64,000 bases of DNA from NCBI GenBank assembly GCA_965221215.1, contig OZ244872.1, forward strand, positions 2,728,001 to 2,792,000. The letters run 5' to 3'. Origin of the DNA: Aldehydirespirator sp965221215 (GTDB lineage Bacteria > Actinomycetota > Acidimicrobiia > Acidimicrobiales > Aldehydirespiratoraceae). A program made the translations under genes and the position numbers. The notes beneath the pieces are model-generated. The model did not search any database. It saw nothing but the letters and a program-made list of their open reading frames with translations, and was not told the DNA's origin. Below are positions 41,832 to 50,924 of the stretch, one piece after another; the first letter of the stretch is position 1; every line of letters begins with the position of its first letter.

Positions 41832-42857
41832 CTACCGGCAGTCGTCGATCACTGAGGCGAAGCCGTCGATGGTCTCGGCGTAGCCCTCGACCGCGCTGGA
41901 GCGCAGGACCGCAGCCAGGTTCAGGCTGGCGCTGGTGAACCCCAGCGCGGTCACCTCCTTGATCTGCTCGGAGATCTCCGACGGGGCCCCCGCCACCGCG
42001 TAGCGGCGGATCCAGTCGTCGGTTACCAGGTCGAACAGCTCGGGCGGGTCGTAGCGGTCGAGGTCGAAGTACCAGCCGGTGGCCGTGCCCAGAGCCTCAT
42101 CGATGGCGGCGAGGCGGTCGGGGTCGATCTCGGCGGGCCGGATGATGGCCAGATAGTGGGCCACGTAGCGCACCACCGACCGGCGGGCCAGATCCCCGTC
42201 GGGCGACACGCACAGGGTGAGGCGGGGCGCGATGTCGATATCGGCTGCGTCGCGGCCGGCTCGAGCGGCGCCCTCGGCCAGCCAGCCGCGATACTGCCGG
42301 GCGATCTCCGGGGTGAAGTGCCGGGCGCCGACCAGGGCGATGTCGGCCAACTCGCCGGCCAGGCGCATCACTTGCGGGCTGCGGGTGCCCACCGAGATCG
42401 GCACCGGCGCCTCGGGCGGGCGCACCAGAGCGGCACCGTCGATAGGGAACATCTCGCCGTCGAGTTGCACTGTGTCGCCGGCCAGCAGGCCCCGGATGGC
42501 ACCGATGGCCTCTCGGAGCGCCCGCACCGGCCGGTGATAGTCGATGCGCAGGTCCTCCAGCCCGGCGCCCACGCCGATGCCGAGGAAGATCCGCCCGCCG
42601 GATAGCTCCTGCAGGGTGGCGGCCGCGCCGGCCAGCATCGCCGGGTGGCGGGAGTAGGGGTTGGTGACCATCGAGCCGATGCGGATCCGGCTGGTGGCCT
42701 GAGCGATCAGCCCCTGCAGCACGAAACAGTCGGGCCAGAACACCACGTCGGACACGCCGAAGCGGTCGAAGCCGGCCTGCTCGCAGCGGACCGCGAGGTC
42801 CACATAGTCGCCCGGGCTCACCCCAGGGCTGATCTCGGCCTCCAGGGTGACGGTCAC
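41832..42857 (-). CDS. LLM-class F420-dependent oxidoreductase
   Basis: The 341-residue protein has SPGDYVDLAVRCEQAGFDRF, SRIRIGSMVTNPYSRHPAML, ELSGGRIFLGIGVGAGLEDL, PVPISVGTRSPQVMRLAGEL and DWIRRYAVAGAPSEISEQIK. It resembles mer-like F420 enzymes. It lies 10 nt upstream of the P450 gene in an operon. It probably reduces or oxidises the P450 substrate or product. Confidence 0.85.
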   Translation of the reverse strand: MTVTLEAEISPGVSPGDYVDLAVRCEQAGFDRFGVSDVVFWPDCFVLQGLIAQATSRIRIGSMVTNPYSRHPAMLAGAAATLQELSGGRIFLGIGVGAGLEDLRIDYHRPVRALREAIGAIRGLLAGDTVQLDGEMFPIDGAALVRPPEAPVPISVGTRSPQVMRLAGELADIALVGARHFTPEIARQYRGWLAEGAARAGRDAADIDIAPRLTLCVSPDGDLARRSVVRYVAHYLAIIRPAEIDPDRLAAIDEALGTATGWYFDLDRYDPPELFDLVTDDWIRRYAVAGAPSEISEQIKEVTALGFTSASLNLAAVLRSSAVEGYAETIDGFASVIDDCR

Positions 42858-42941
42858 GGGATCGGGGTCGCGACGGTGGCTCTGCGGGCGCTCTCCAACA
42901 CGGCTGAGGCACCGCTGGCTCTCGCCAATTTGCGCTCGTCC

Positions 42942-44399
42942 TCAGCCGCCACGCCACAGGCCCTCGCGCTGGAGGCCGGCCATGACCTCTTCGATGCCGG
43001 CCCGCAGCGTGTCGACCAGCCAGTCGATCTGGTCGGTGGTCAGCACCAGCGGCGGCGACAGCACGTTGAGGCGTCCGATGGGGCGCACCAGCAGGCCCCG
43101 GGCGTCGCAGGCGTCGGAGATGCGCCGTCCTATCTCCACCTCTGGCGGGAACATCTCCTTGGTGTGGCGGTCGGCCACGTTCTCCACGCACATCATCAGG
43201 CACTTGCCCCGCACGTCGCCCACGATGGGCAGATCGGTGAGGGTGCGCAGGCGCTCCTCGAAGTAGGGACCGACCCGGCGCACGTGACCGCAGATGTCCT
43301 CACGCTCGAAGATGTCGATGTTGGCCAGCGCGGCCGCGCACGACACCGGGTGCCCCGAGTAGGTGTAGCCGTGGGCGAACTCGGCGCCGGGCGCCTGCGG
43401 CACCGAGATCACCTCGTAGATCTCGTCGGAGAGCAGGGTGGCCGACAGCGGCGCATACCCGGAGGTGAGCCCCTTGGCCGAGTTGATGATGTCGGGCTGG
43501 ATGTCGAACACGTCCCGGCTGGCGAAGAAGTGCCCGAGCCGGCCGAAGGCGGTGACCACCTCGTCGGACACGTAGAGGATCCCGTACTCGCTGCAGGCCT
43601 CGCGCATCGCGGGCAGATAGCCGGGGGGCGGCACCAGCACCCCGCCCGCGCCCATGATCGGCTCGGCGAAGAAGGCGGCCACGTTCTCGGGGCCCAGCTC
43701 CTCCACCTTGGCCCTGAACTCGGCCACCAAGTGGTCGGTGTACTCGGCGGAGGTCATTGCGTCCGGCCGCCGGTATACGTCGGGGCCCGACACCCGGGTG
43801 ATGAGCGGCTCGCCGATGATGTCGAAGCCGATGTGGTCGTGGGCCACCCCGGTGAGCGACATGGCCAGATAGCTGGAGCCGTGGTAGCCGTTGACCCGGG
43901 TGATGATGGCCTTCTTGTCGGGCTGGCCCAGCCGGTTGAAGTAGAAGTGGATGATCCTCACCGCAGTGTCGTTGGCGTCCGACCCTGACAGGCCGAAGAA
44001 CACAAGGTTGAGGTCTCCCGGCGCCAGGGAGGCCAGCTTGTGGGCCAGGGTGGCGCCCGGCGCCGAGGTGGTGTTGGTGAACGGCGAGTAGTAGGCCAGC
44101 TTGCGGGCTTGGGTGGCCATGGCGTCGGCGATCTCGGTCCGGCCGTAGCCGGCGTTCACGCACCACAGCCCGCCCTGGGCGTCGAGATAGCGCCGGCCGT
44201 CGGAGTCGTAGACGTAGGCGCCGTCGGACTCGGCCATCACCAGGGCGCCCTCCTGTTGCCAGACGGCGAAGTCGGTGAAGGGGTGGATGTAGTGGTCCAC
44301 GTCCTTGCGCCAGAGTTCCTGGGTGTCGTAGGCGTCGAAGCGGCTGGGGGCCTGCTCGACCACCGCAGGCACACCGTCACCGAACATGGTCTCGGTCAT
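42942..44399 (-). CDS. class III PLP-dependent aminotransferase
   Basis: The 485-residue protein shows the fold-type I class III layout: DAQGGLWCVNAGYGRTEIAD, FFGLSGSDANDTAVRIIHFY, RVNGYHGSSYLAMSLTG, EPIMGAGGVLVPPPGYLPAM, VSDEVVTAFGRLGHFFAS, the PLP Lys in NSAKGLTSGYAPLSATLLSD, and HGYTYSGHPVSCAAALANID. Members transfer an omega-amino group (beta-alanine, GABA, diamines). It would feed amines into the operon that continues with LLM, P450 and dehydrogenase genes. Confidence 0.93.
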   Translation of the reverse strand: MTETMFGDGVPAVVEQAPSRFDAYDTQELWRKDVDHYIHPFTDFAVWQQEGALVMAESDGAYVYDSDGRRYLDAQGGLWCVNAGYGRTEIADAMATQARKLAYYSPFTNTTSAPGATLAHKLASLAPGDLNLVFFGLSGSDANDTAVRIIHFYFNRLGQPDKKAIITRVNGYHGSSYLAMSLTGVAHDHIGFDIIGEPLITRVSGPDVYRRPDAMTSAEYTDHLVAEFRAKVEELGPENVAAFFAEPIMGAGGVLVPPPGYLPAMREACSEYGILYVSDEVVTAFGRLGHFFASRDVFDIQPDIINSAKGLTSGYAPLSATLLSDEIYEVISVPQAPGAEFAHGYTYSGHPVSCAAALANIDIFEREDICGHVRRVGPYFEERLRTLTDLPIVGDVRGKCLMMCVENVADRHTKEMFPPEVEIGRRISDACDARGLLVRPIGRLNVLSPPLVLTTDQIDWLVDTLRAGIEEVMAGLQREGLWRGG

Positions 44400-44528
44400 C
44401 GCTCTCCTCTCAGGCTTCTGAGTCCGCGCCGGACGCTAGCGCGGTTCGTCTCCCCGAAATTCCTGTGGCCAGGGACCCATGCGGTACTCAACTACAGGGA
44501 TTTGAGTCAGGGGATGCTTGGACGGGCA

Positions 44529-45455
44529 TCAGAGGGCAGCGACGACCTCGGACATGAAGCGCTCGGCAATCTCGGGGGCCTCGTCGGGTGCGAGGTTGAA
44601 GTCGGGGATGATCAGCTCGTCGGTGCCGGCCTCGGCGTAGGCGGCCACCTGCTCCACCAGCTGTTCCGGGGTGCCAACCAGCTCGGGGCGCCCCGCCGCG
44701 CCGGCCTGCAGCCGGGCCGCCTCCGCCTCGGAGCCGCACATGCGCAGGATGACCGCGGCGGAGCGGGCGATGGTGGCCGGATCGCGGCCCGCGGCCTCGC
44801 AGAGCCGGTCGATGAGGGCATTGAAGTAGCGCATGTCGGCCACGGTGCACCAGCCGTTCCATTCGTGGCCCCAGCGCACCATGGTGGGGATGGTGCGGCG
44901 CTCGCCCCGGCCGCCGATCATGATGGGCAGCGGATCCTGCAACGGCTTGGGGGTCAGCGGCGCTCCCTGCAGGCGGTAGTGGGCGCCGTCGAAGTCGGTG
45001 CGCTCGTTGGCGAACAGGCCGGTGATCACCGCGCAGGCCTCATCCAGCCTGTCGGCCCGATCCCGGACCGTGCCGTATTCGATGCCGTAGCGGCGGTGCT
45101 CGTTCTCCTGCCATCCGGCGCCCAGCCCCAGCACCAGCCGACCGCCGCTGATGTGGTCGACCGTGGCGGCCTGCTTGGCCAGCACCGCCGGATGGCGGTA
45201 GGTGTTGCCGGTCACCATGGCGCCGAGGCGCACCCTCGGCACCGCCGCCGCCAGCCCGGCCAGCAGGGTCCAGCATTCGTGGTTGACGAGCAGCTCGGGA
45301 TCCACCCCGGAGGGCTCGTGCCCGTATCCCCCCTCGGGCGGCATGAAGTGGTCGGGCACCCACACGCCGTCCCAGCCGCTGGCCTCCGCAGCCCGGCTCA
45401 CCGCCAGGATGTGCTCCCAGGCGCTGCCGCTCGAGGCCCAGAATCCGAATCGCAT
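44529..45455 (-). CDS. LLM-class F420-dependent oxidoreductase
   Basis: From ATG 45455, 308 residues: MRFGFWASSGSAWEHILAVS, WDGVWVPDHFMPPEGG, RVRLGAMVTGNTYRHPAVLA, HISGGRLVLGLGAGWQENEH, LPIMIGGRGERRTIPTMVRW and GTPEQLVEQVAAYAEAGTDE. This is the F420-type LLM family. A frame continues upstream but loses protein character, so ATG 45455 is used. It lies 22 nt after a VOC-family gene, forming a short operon. Confidence 0.86.
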   Translation of the reverse strand: MRFGFWASSGSAWEHILAVSRAAEASGWDGVWVPDHFMPPEGGYGHEPSGVDPELLVNHECWTLLAGLAAAVPRVRLGAMVTGNTYRHPAVLAKQAATVDHISGGRLVLGLGAGWQENEHRRYGIEYGTVRDRADRLDEACAVITGLFANERTDFDGAHYRLQGAPLTPKPLQDPLPIMIGGRGERRTIPTMVRWGHEWNGWCTVADMRYFNALIDRLCEAAGRDPATIARSAAVILRMCGSEAEAARLQAGAAGRPELVGTPEQLVEQVAAYAEAGTDELIIPDFNLAPDEAPEIAERFMSEVVAAL

Positions 45456-45477
45456 AGTTCGACTCCCTCTCCGGCCG

Positions 45478-45840
45478 CTAGTGGCCGACCACTTCGAACA
45501 GGATGATCCTGAGGCCGTCGGGTCCGGCCACCTCGAAGCTCTTGTGACCCCACGGTTGCACTTCGACCGGACGCACGATCTCGGCGCCGGCGGCAACCAG
45601 GCGAGCGTGCTCAGCGTCGGTGTCGTCGATCTGCCACGACACCGACACGCCCGTGACTCCGGGCCTGTCCCATCCTCCGCCGTCCTCGATGACCTCGATC
45701 CGGCCGGAGGCGGCCAGCAGGATCGTCCCTCTGAAGATCTCGCCGAAGGACCGCTCCACCTCCAGGCCCATCACGTCAGTGAAGAACCCCACGGTGGCGT
45801 CGTAGTCGTCGGCGACGAAGATGACCCTGAACTCGCCCAT
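45478..45840 (-). CDS. VOC-family (glyoxalase/bleomycin-resistance fold) protein
   Basis: The 120-residue protein starts MGEFRVIFVADDYDATVGFF and contains GLEVERSFGEIFRGTILLAA, SVSWQIDDTDAEHARLVAAG, PVEVQPWGHKSFEVAGPDGL and RIILFEVVG, the betaalphabetabetabeta module of vicinal-oxygen-chelate proteins. A metal site could use His/Glu residues (WGHKSFE). Function is open: lyase, isomerase or resistance protein. It is first in an operon with an LLM oxidoreductase and divergent from the sulfate-exporter-like gene. Confidence 0.82.
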   Translation of the reverse strand: MGEFRVIFVADDYDATVGFFTDVMGLEVERSFGEIFRGTILLAASGRIEVIEDGGGWDRPGVTGVSVSWQIDDTDAEHARLVAAGAEIVRPVEVQPWGHKSFEVAGPDGLRIILFEVVGH

Positions 45841-45899
45841 GGTCAGACCCTACCGCTCTCGCATCATCGGGCTTCCGCTGTCTCAGTAACTTGGCTCCC

Positions 45900-47180
45900 G
45901 TGGTGGAGGCGAAGACGGGCGGCAGCCTTCTGCGCTCCGAGGACTGGCTCGCGGTGTGGATGGGCGCCGCCATCATCGCTCTGGTCCTGGCCGGCGTCCG
46001 ACCGGAGGGCGCGGGCCTGTCCTGCAGCGACGGGCTGAGCGGGCTGTTCGCCCCCGGCCGGCTGGCGACCACCGGCGGGGTGGGCGCTGCCGTGGGAGTG
46101 CTGTGCCTGATCGGAGTCCGGCTGATGGACGGCTCGGCCCGCGGCTTCGCGGCGGGATTCGCCGGACTGTTCGCGCTGGCCTGGGCGGCCCAGGCGGTGG
46201 CGTGCGATTCGGCCCTGAGCGACCGAGGCGTCAACTACGCCATCACCGCGCTGGTGCTGGGCCTGTTCATCTCCAACGTGGTCGGGGTGCCCGGCTGGCT
46301 CCGGGCCGCCATGCGCACCGAGTACTACATCAAGGCCGGGCTGGTGATCCTGGGATCGAGCGTGCTGTTCGGCCGGGTGCTGGAAGCCGGCATGTACGGC
46401 ATGGTGCAGGCCGCGGCGGTGATCGCCGTCATCTGGTACCTGTGCTTCTGGATGGCCCGCAAACTCAGGGTGGACGAGGAGTTCTCGGCCATGATGGCCA
46501 CCGCGGTGTCGATCTGCGGGGTGTCGGCGGCCATCGCGGCCTGCGGCGCCATCGACGGCGACCGCAAGAAGCTCTCCTACGTGACGTCGCTGGTTCTGCT
46601 GGTGGCCGCGCCGATGATGATCCTGATGCCGCTGGCCGTCGACTGGCTGGGACTCTCCGACGTCGTCGGCGGCGCCTGGATCGGCGGCACCATCGACACC
46701 ACCGGAGCGGTGGTGGTGGCCGGCGAGAGCATCGGCGACTCGGCCACCAACGCGGCGACCATCGTGAAGCTCTCGCAGAACGCCCTGCTGGGTGTGGCCG
46801 CCTTCGCCCTGTCGGTCTGGTGGACGGTGCGGGGCGGTGCCGGCGGCGCCGACCGGCCGGAGGTGTCGGCCTCGGTGATCTGGGAGCGCTTCCCGAAGTT
46901 CGTGCTCGGCTTCTTGGCAACGTCGCTGCTGTTCTCCTTCGTGCTCAGCGACGGGCTGGTGGACGCCACCACGGGCGTGCTCAAGGGCCTGAGGACCTGG
47001 CTGTTCGCTATCGCCTTCGTGTGCATCGGCCTGGAGACCCGCCTGCGCGACCTGCTGTCCATGCAGGGCGGCAGGCCCGCCGCCGCCTTCGTGATCGCCC
47101 AGGCCGCCAACGTGTTGTGGACGCTGCTGCTGGCCTGGGTGCTGTTCGGCGGCTCGATCTTCGCCGTGCCCGACCTGTAG
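45900..47180 (+). CDS. YeiH-family putative sulfate exporter
   Basis: GTG 45900 lies 7 nt after TAACTT (45887-45892), a leaderless layout; a TTG at 45891 is the alternative. The 426-residue protein has about ten membrane segments and family landmarks: YAITALVLGLFISNVVGVPG, YYIKAGLVILGSSVLFGRVL, SICGVSAAIAACGAIDGDRK, GGTIDTTGAVVVAGESIGDS and the end FAIAFVCIGLETRLRDLLSM. Members (UPF0324, PSE) are predicted inner-membrane anion exporters. The last residues (PDL) are the first unit of a 16-bp tandem repeat. Confidence 0.88.
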   Translation: MVEAKTGGSLLRSEDWLAVWMGAAIIALVLAGVRPEGAGLSCSDGLSGLFAPGRLATTGGVGAAVGVLCLIGVRLMDGSARGFAAGFAGLFALAWAAQAVACDSALSDRGVNYAITALVLGLFISNVVGVPGWLRAAMRTEYYIKAGLVILGSSVLFGRVLEAGMYGMVQAAAVIAVIWYLCFWMARKLRVDEEFSAMMATAVSICGVSAAIAACGAIDGDRKKLSYVTSLVLLVAAPMMILMPLAVDWLGLSDVVGGAWIGGTIDTTGAVVVAGESIGDSATNAATIVKLSQNALLGVAAFALSVWWTVRGGAGGADRPEVSASVIWERFPKFVLGFLATSLLFSFVLSDGLVDATTGVLKGLRTWLFAIAFVCIGLETRLRDLLSMQGGRPAAAFVIAQAANVLWTLLLAWVLFGGSIFAVPDL

Positions 47181-47225
47181 ACGCACCGACCTGTAGACGC
47201 ACCGACCTGTAGACGCACCGACCTG
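47171..47225 (+). repeat. 16-bp tandem repeat at the gene end
   Basis: CGACCTGTAGACGCAC occurs three times from 47171, 47187 and 47203, with a partial fourth from 47219. The first unit holds the last two codons and stop of the YeiH-type gene, and every unit contains TAG, giving several copies of the gene's 3' end. Confidence 0.9.
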
Positions 47226-47263
47226 CAACCCTGATCCGGTGACGCGGGTACGCTCCGCGGCGA

Positions 47264-47733
47264 ATGGGCTGGTTCGATGAGCTTTCGAAGGGCGTACGCC
47301 TTCGGGGACTAGTGCCATCGGGGCCTGTCACGGTCATTGACGTGGATCGGCTTGGCAGGTTCCGCCGCGGCGCACACAGCGATGAGCCATGCTCAGATCT
47401 GATGCGTCGCCGCGTCAAAGAGGAACTGCTGCGCTTCGACGGCACGAAGCTGTTTCCCGAACGCGAGGCGACCACGGCGAAGTGCTCGTTGAGCGACGAC
47501 GAACGAGGGGCCTCTACGAGAAGGTCGCCGAGTACGTGACCGAGGTGATCGCGGGCCTAAACAACGAGGAGCGCCACATCCTCGCCCTAGTCGAGGTGGC
47601 GGCGGACGACACCACCACCGTCCGCTACCTGTACGACCCCTTCACCGTCCGTCAGAGCGAGCCCGGCTACGGTGAACAGAAGCGCGTCCTGAGCTGGCCC
47701 GACCACTGGAACCTCGCCGCCTCACCTCAGTGA
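47264..47733 (+). pseudogene. remnant of a DUF3883-containing SNF2-type defence helicase
   Basis: Three pieces of one large protein survive. MGWFDELSKGVRLRGLVPSG plus PVTVIDVD resembles the N-terminus. RRVKEELLRFDGTKLFPERE plus ATTAKCSLSDDER resembles the middle of the SNF2 helicase. After a frame change at about 47500, LYEKVAEYVTEVIAGLN leads into the DUF3883 end, ERHILALVEVAADDTTTVRY and PFTVRQSEPGYGEQKRVLSW, with a stop at 47731. Intact relatives are many times longer, so large internal deletions are inferred. Such helicases accompany DUF1156/DUF499 defence genes, which follow here. Confidence 0.65.
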
Positions 47734-47812
47734 TACTCCGACCAATCCGAAAAATATGTCGAAGCCCCCGCGGCTGGCCCGTTCCATCCACCCGCACCGC
47801 AGCCGCGCAGCG

Positions 47813-48280
47813 TTACTGCTCGCTCGCTGGTCGGGGAGGAGGCACCACTATGACCGAATGTCGAGCGAGTGCCTTGCTCTGACCCTTCGTCTTCTTGCGG
47901 CCCGACCGCGCGAACATCAGGCAGTGGGCGGGGCTGTCCGGCAGCGGATCCCGTGCCACGCCTTGGCCCTCGAGACGGGCCTGCCCCGCCGTGATGCTCG
48001 CTACGCCGTACCCACCCCGCCAGCGGCTGTCCTCCACCAAGCTCGCCGGGTCGATTCGCTCGCGCTGGAGGATCGACCCGAGATGCACCGAGAGCGCTAC
48101 AGCCGGGTATCCCATTTGTTGTGCCCGTTGAGGGGGCTGATCCTGAAAGGCATTCGTCCGCGCCCGCACCGCGTCCGCGCCCTCCCAATAGACGGTGTCG
48201 TATCGAATCATCCGATACAGGACATCAGAGTCGAGGATGGTCGGGTCGTCCTCAAAAACTTCGCGCGGGTCATGCAGCAC
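47813..48280 (-). CDS. hypothetical protein, third gene of the TIGR04255 operon
   Basis: The 155-residue product begins MLHDPREVFEDDPTILDSDV and contains LYRMIRYDTVYWEGADAVRA, RTNAFQDQPPQRAQQMGYPA and VALSVHLGSILQRE. It has no membrane segment and no recognised motif. The GTG at 48280 is 13 nt after the upstream gene's stop, so the three genes are co-transcribed. The C-terminal 25 residues are basic and Pro-rich. Function is unknown. Confidence 0.6.
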   Translation of the reverse strand: MLHDPREVFEDDPTILDSDVLYRMIRYDTVYWEGADAVRARTNAFQDQPPQRAQQMGYPAVALSVHLGSILQRERIDPASLVEDSRWRGGYGVASITAGQARLEGQGVARDPLPDSPAHCLMFARSGRKKTKGQSKALARHSVIVVPPPRPASEQ

Positions 48281-48293
48281 GCGAACAGATGCA

Positions 48294-48818
48294 TCAGGTC
48301 AGGCGGACGAAATAGGACAACGCCTCCGACAAGTCGTGGAGGTGATCTTCGACCGGTCCCTCTACCTCAGCCCGCGGCGTCTTGAGATACACGCTCACGC
48401 AGCCTCGGACAGGGAACTCGATGATGACCTCGACGCCGTCCGCGTCCCACTCGACGAGAACCCCACCTTCCGTCGAGGCCATCACGTCCGGGCGCGGCAC
48501 GTGACGAGGCCAGGTTTCCAGAGTCACAAGAAACTGGTGCGAGCGAGCCAACGCTTCGCTGGCGGGCGCGGCAGCGCCATGACCGTCCCAATCGTCGCCC
48601 AGTGTCCGCAGCCGTCGCAGCTTGCGGTCTGCCCAACTGTCCGACAGCCCGTGCGGCTGCGGTCGCCGCCCGGCCGCAACGGCCCGAAAGATGGTCGGAC
48701 CGTGCGCGACATCCAAGTCGTCGTCGGCCAAGAATTCCGATATCGGCCCATAGGCCGACGTGTCGGGCCAACTCGCACTCAGCAGATGGCCTCTGGTATT
48801 CGACTCAATGATCGTCAC
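48294..48818 (-). CDS. hypothetical protein, second gene of the TIGR04255 operon
   Basis: The 174-residue product contains LRRLRTLGDDWDGHGAAAPA, SEALARSHQFLVTLETWPRH and VLVEWDADGVEVIIEFPVRG. WDGxGAxAPxxEAL is a motif seen in many small uncharacterised proteins linked to mobile islands. Its ATG overlaps the TIGR04255 stop (ATGA), so translation is coupled. No catalytic motif is evident. Confidence 0.65.
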   Translation of the reverse strand: MTIIESNTRGHLLSASWPDTSAYGPISEFLADDDLDVAHGPTIFRAVAAGRRPQPHGLSDSWADRKLRRLRTLGDDWDGHGAAAPASEALARSHQFLVTLETWPRHVPRPDVMASTEGGVLVEWDADGVEVIIEFPVRGCVSVYLKTPRAEVEGPVEDHLHDLSEALSYFVRLT

Positions 48819-49696
48819 GGTTGGGCTCCCTCATTGGATTCTCGGTCTTCGCGTTCCCATTGAGCGTGCATCTCAGGAGTGGTCAGATCAGCGAAGGCCC
48901 GCACGATCCACTCCCGTGCGAGATGGGCGAACTCTCGGACGCCTTCCAACGAAGGCACCCTCGGATTGCCTCTCGCTGTCAGCGTCAGGACCAAGAGCGG
49001 GCGCATGCCCTTCTCATGCCACGCCGGATTGGCCGAAACACTCAGCCGGCCGGCCGGCCGGTCCGAGCCGGACTGGCCGATTCTGAAGTCTAGACCCGCG
49101 TGGCAACGCTCGGCGGGGCCCAGAAAGCCGTCGGTGAACTCATCACCCGCGGCCAGGAACGACACGACTCGAGCGGGCTGGCTGTGCAACGCCGCAGCGT
49201 TGTCCAACTCGATGTGGTTCAGGTAGGTGACCTCGACGAGCCCGAACCGGAAGTCGCTGCCGCCGAAACAGGTCTGAGCGAGCTGAGCACGGCGTTCGAA
49301 CGTGTCCCAGCGGCTTGGCCAGCGCGGATACTCTGCGTCCGCCGACGCCTTGCGCCAGTTGACCGCGATCCAGTCTGTCTGCAGCTGCACCATCTCGTCG
49401 CCCGCAGCGCTGCGCATTACATGGCACACCGGCGGAGGTCCCGAACCAAGTAGAACATCCAGCGAAGCGACGACCGGCATCTCGGTGGGGTCGAAGCGCT
49501 CGGGGCGGACCTCCACAGCGGGCCTGGCCTCCTGCACCGACAGGCCCTCGTCCGCGAGGGAGGCTGCGAAACTGCCCAGAGCCTGAAGCGAGTGAGGCGC
49601 CGCGCCGATCATCTGTGCGCCGATCACCACCTCGACGACAGGCGGGCGACGAAAGCTGGGCAGCGCAGCCTGCACCCTCTGATGCCTTTGCGTCAC
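48815..49696 (-). CDS. TIGR04255 family protein
   Basis: The 293-residue protein has FRRPPVVEVVIGAQM near its start, QLQTDWIAVNWRK, then YPRWPSRWDTFERRAQLAQT and the final FAHLAREWIVRAFADLTTPE plus MHAQWERE: the family's characteristic openings and end. Its role is unknown, but it often travels in defence or mobile islands. TACATT lies 7 nt before the GTG start (leaderless). It leads an operon of three overlapping or closely spaced genes divergent from the SLOG gene. Confidence 0.75.
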   Translation of the reverse strand: MTQRHQRVQAALPSFRRPPVVEVVIGAQMIGAAPHSLQALGSFAASLADEGLSVQEARPAVEVRPERFDPTEMPVVASLDVLLGSGPPPVCHVMRSAAGDEMVQLQTDWIAVNWRKASADAEYPRWPSRWDTFERRAQLAQTCFGGSDFRFGLVEVTYLNHIELDNAAALHSQPARVVSFLAAGDEFTDGFLGPAERCHAGLDFRIGQSGSDRPAGRLSVSANPAWHEKGMRPLLVLTLTARGNPRVPSLEGVREFAHLAREWIVRAFADLTTPEMHAQWEREDRESNEGAQP

Positions 49697-49959
49697 CGAG
49701 CCGAATGTAGCAGGCGCAAGCGTGAAGGCCAGAGGATTCTGTCTATGCGATATCTCCTCGCTTGTCCCTTGCGAGCGCGGGGACTCGTGGCCCGCGGCCT
49801 GCGATAGACGCCCTCCGACCCTTCACCACCAGCACACTGGGGTGCTCTAGATGAGCGACTCAGCGTGTGCTCTCGGCTCTTCAGCCTCGCGGCGGTTGGT
49901 GCTACGGTGGCCAGCGTGACGCCTCGCACCTACGTCGATCGAGGCGGCACGGGCCTCTA

Positions 49960-50814
49960 GTGGCCGGCTTGGCGCTGCGCCCCGCGGACGCGCTGCGCGG
50001 CTTTCGTCTCAGCGTCTCGGTTTCCGACAGCGCCGACTTGGGAGCGCTGGGACTGGTCCCCCGGCACGCCGGGTTGGTCCTAGCCGAGATCGCACGATCC
50101 GTCCTGACTGGGCGCGGCGGCCTTGTGTACGGGGGGCAAGTCAAGCCTGCAGGCTTCACCCAGTTCCTGATGCACGAAGTCGAGCGTTACGGAAGTCACC
50201 CGCATGCCCTCACGCTCTGCCTAGCCGAGCCGGAGCACCGGCGGCTCTCCTGTGAAGAGTTGCGAGCGCTCGATCAGAGTCTCGGACCGCGCGGCCGAAT
50301 CGTCTGTGTCGCCCCCGACGGCCCCGAGATCAGCTGGAGCATTACGACGCAGAGGGCCGCGCCGGATGCCGGACTAAACGGCCACGGCGACGAGCACAGC
50401 TACAGTTCCATGCGCCGACACATCACCGGCATCAGTCACGCGAGAGTCCTCGTGGGCGGGCCGCTCGACGACTTCCAGGGTGCCATGCCCGGGATCATCG
50501 AGGAGGCCATCTACGCGGTCGAGGCCGGTCAGCCGCTCTATGTGGTCGCCGGTTTCGGTGGGGCCGCCGCGCTCGTCGCCGAGGCGCTCGACATCGATGA
50601 CCTCAACTGGGCCGCGGACAGTTTCCCGAAGCGTCCGGACGATCACCGGATCGACAGGAGTCTGGACCAGCTCAGATCGGCGGCGCGGAGCAGCGGTTGG
50701 TGCGCAACATCGTGCGGACTCGAGGAGAAGGAACTTCGCCAATTGTCGGCGTCGTCCCGCCCATCACAGATCGCCTCGCTCGTGGTCGACGGGCTGGCCC
50801 AGATCCGCCGCTAG
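49960..50814 (+). CDS. SLOG/LOG-type nucleotide-sensor protein
   Basis: From GTG 49960, 284 residues: LSVSVSDSADLGALGLVPRH, TGRGGLVYGGQVKPAGFTQF, MRRHITGISHARVLVGGPLD, FQGAMPGIIEEAIYAVEAGQ and PLYVVAGFGGAAALVAEALD. The GGQxxPxGFT, GGPLDDFQGxxPGIxEEA and GGFGGAA loops match SLOG Rossmann-like sensors, which bind NAD-derived or nucleotide signals in phage defence. A 14-codon ORF (VTPRTYVDRGGTGL, GTG 49916) ends TAG overlapping the GTG by one base; it may be the original N-terminus. It sits at the front of the methylase genes. Confidence 0.7.
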   Translation: MAGLALRPADALRGFRLSVSVSDSADLGALGLVPRHAGLVLAEIARSVLTGRGGLVYGGQVKPAGFTQFLMHEVERYGSHPHALTLCLAEPEHRRLSCEELRALDQSLGPRGRIVCVAPDGPEISWSITTQRAAPDAGLNGHGDEHSYSSMRRHITGISHARVLVGGPLDDFQGAMPGIIEEAIYAVEAGQPLYVVAGFGGAAALVAEALDIDDLNWAADSFPKRPDDHRIDRSLDQLRSAARSSGWCATSCGLEEKELRQLSASSRPSQIASLVVDGLAQIRR

Positions 50815-50924
50815 CACGTCTCACACTTCGAGATGGGCAGCAGCGACACATCGACCCTGTCAGACAACCGGTACTGCAGCGAGCCCACCGAACAATTGCG
50901 CCCCTCGGCACAAGCGGGCTTGCA

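Noticed and set aside
47727..48188. Minus-strand frame overlapping the third TIGR04255-operon gene
   Set aside because: Low protein quality and conflict with the operon-spaced frame at 47813-48280.
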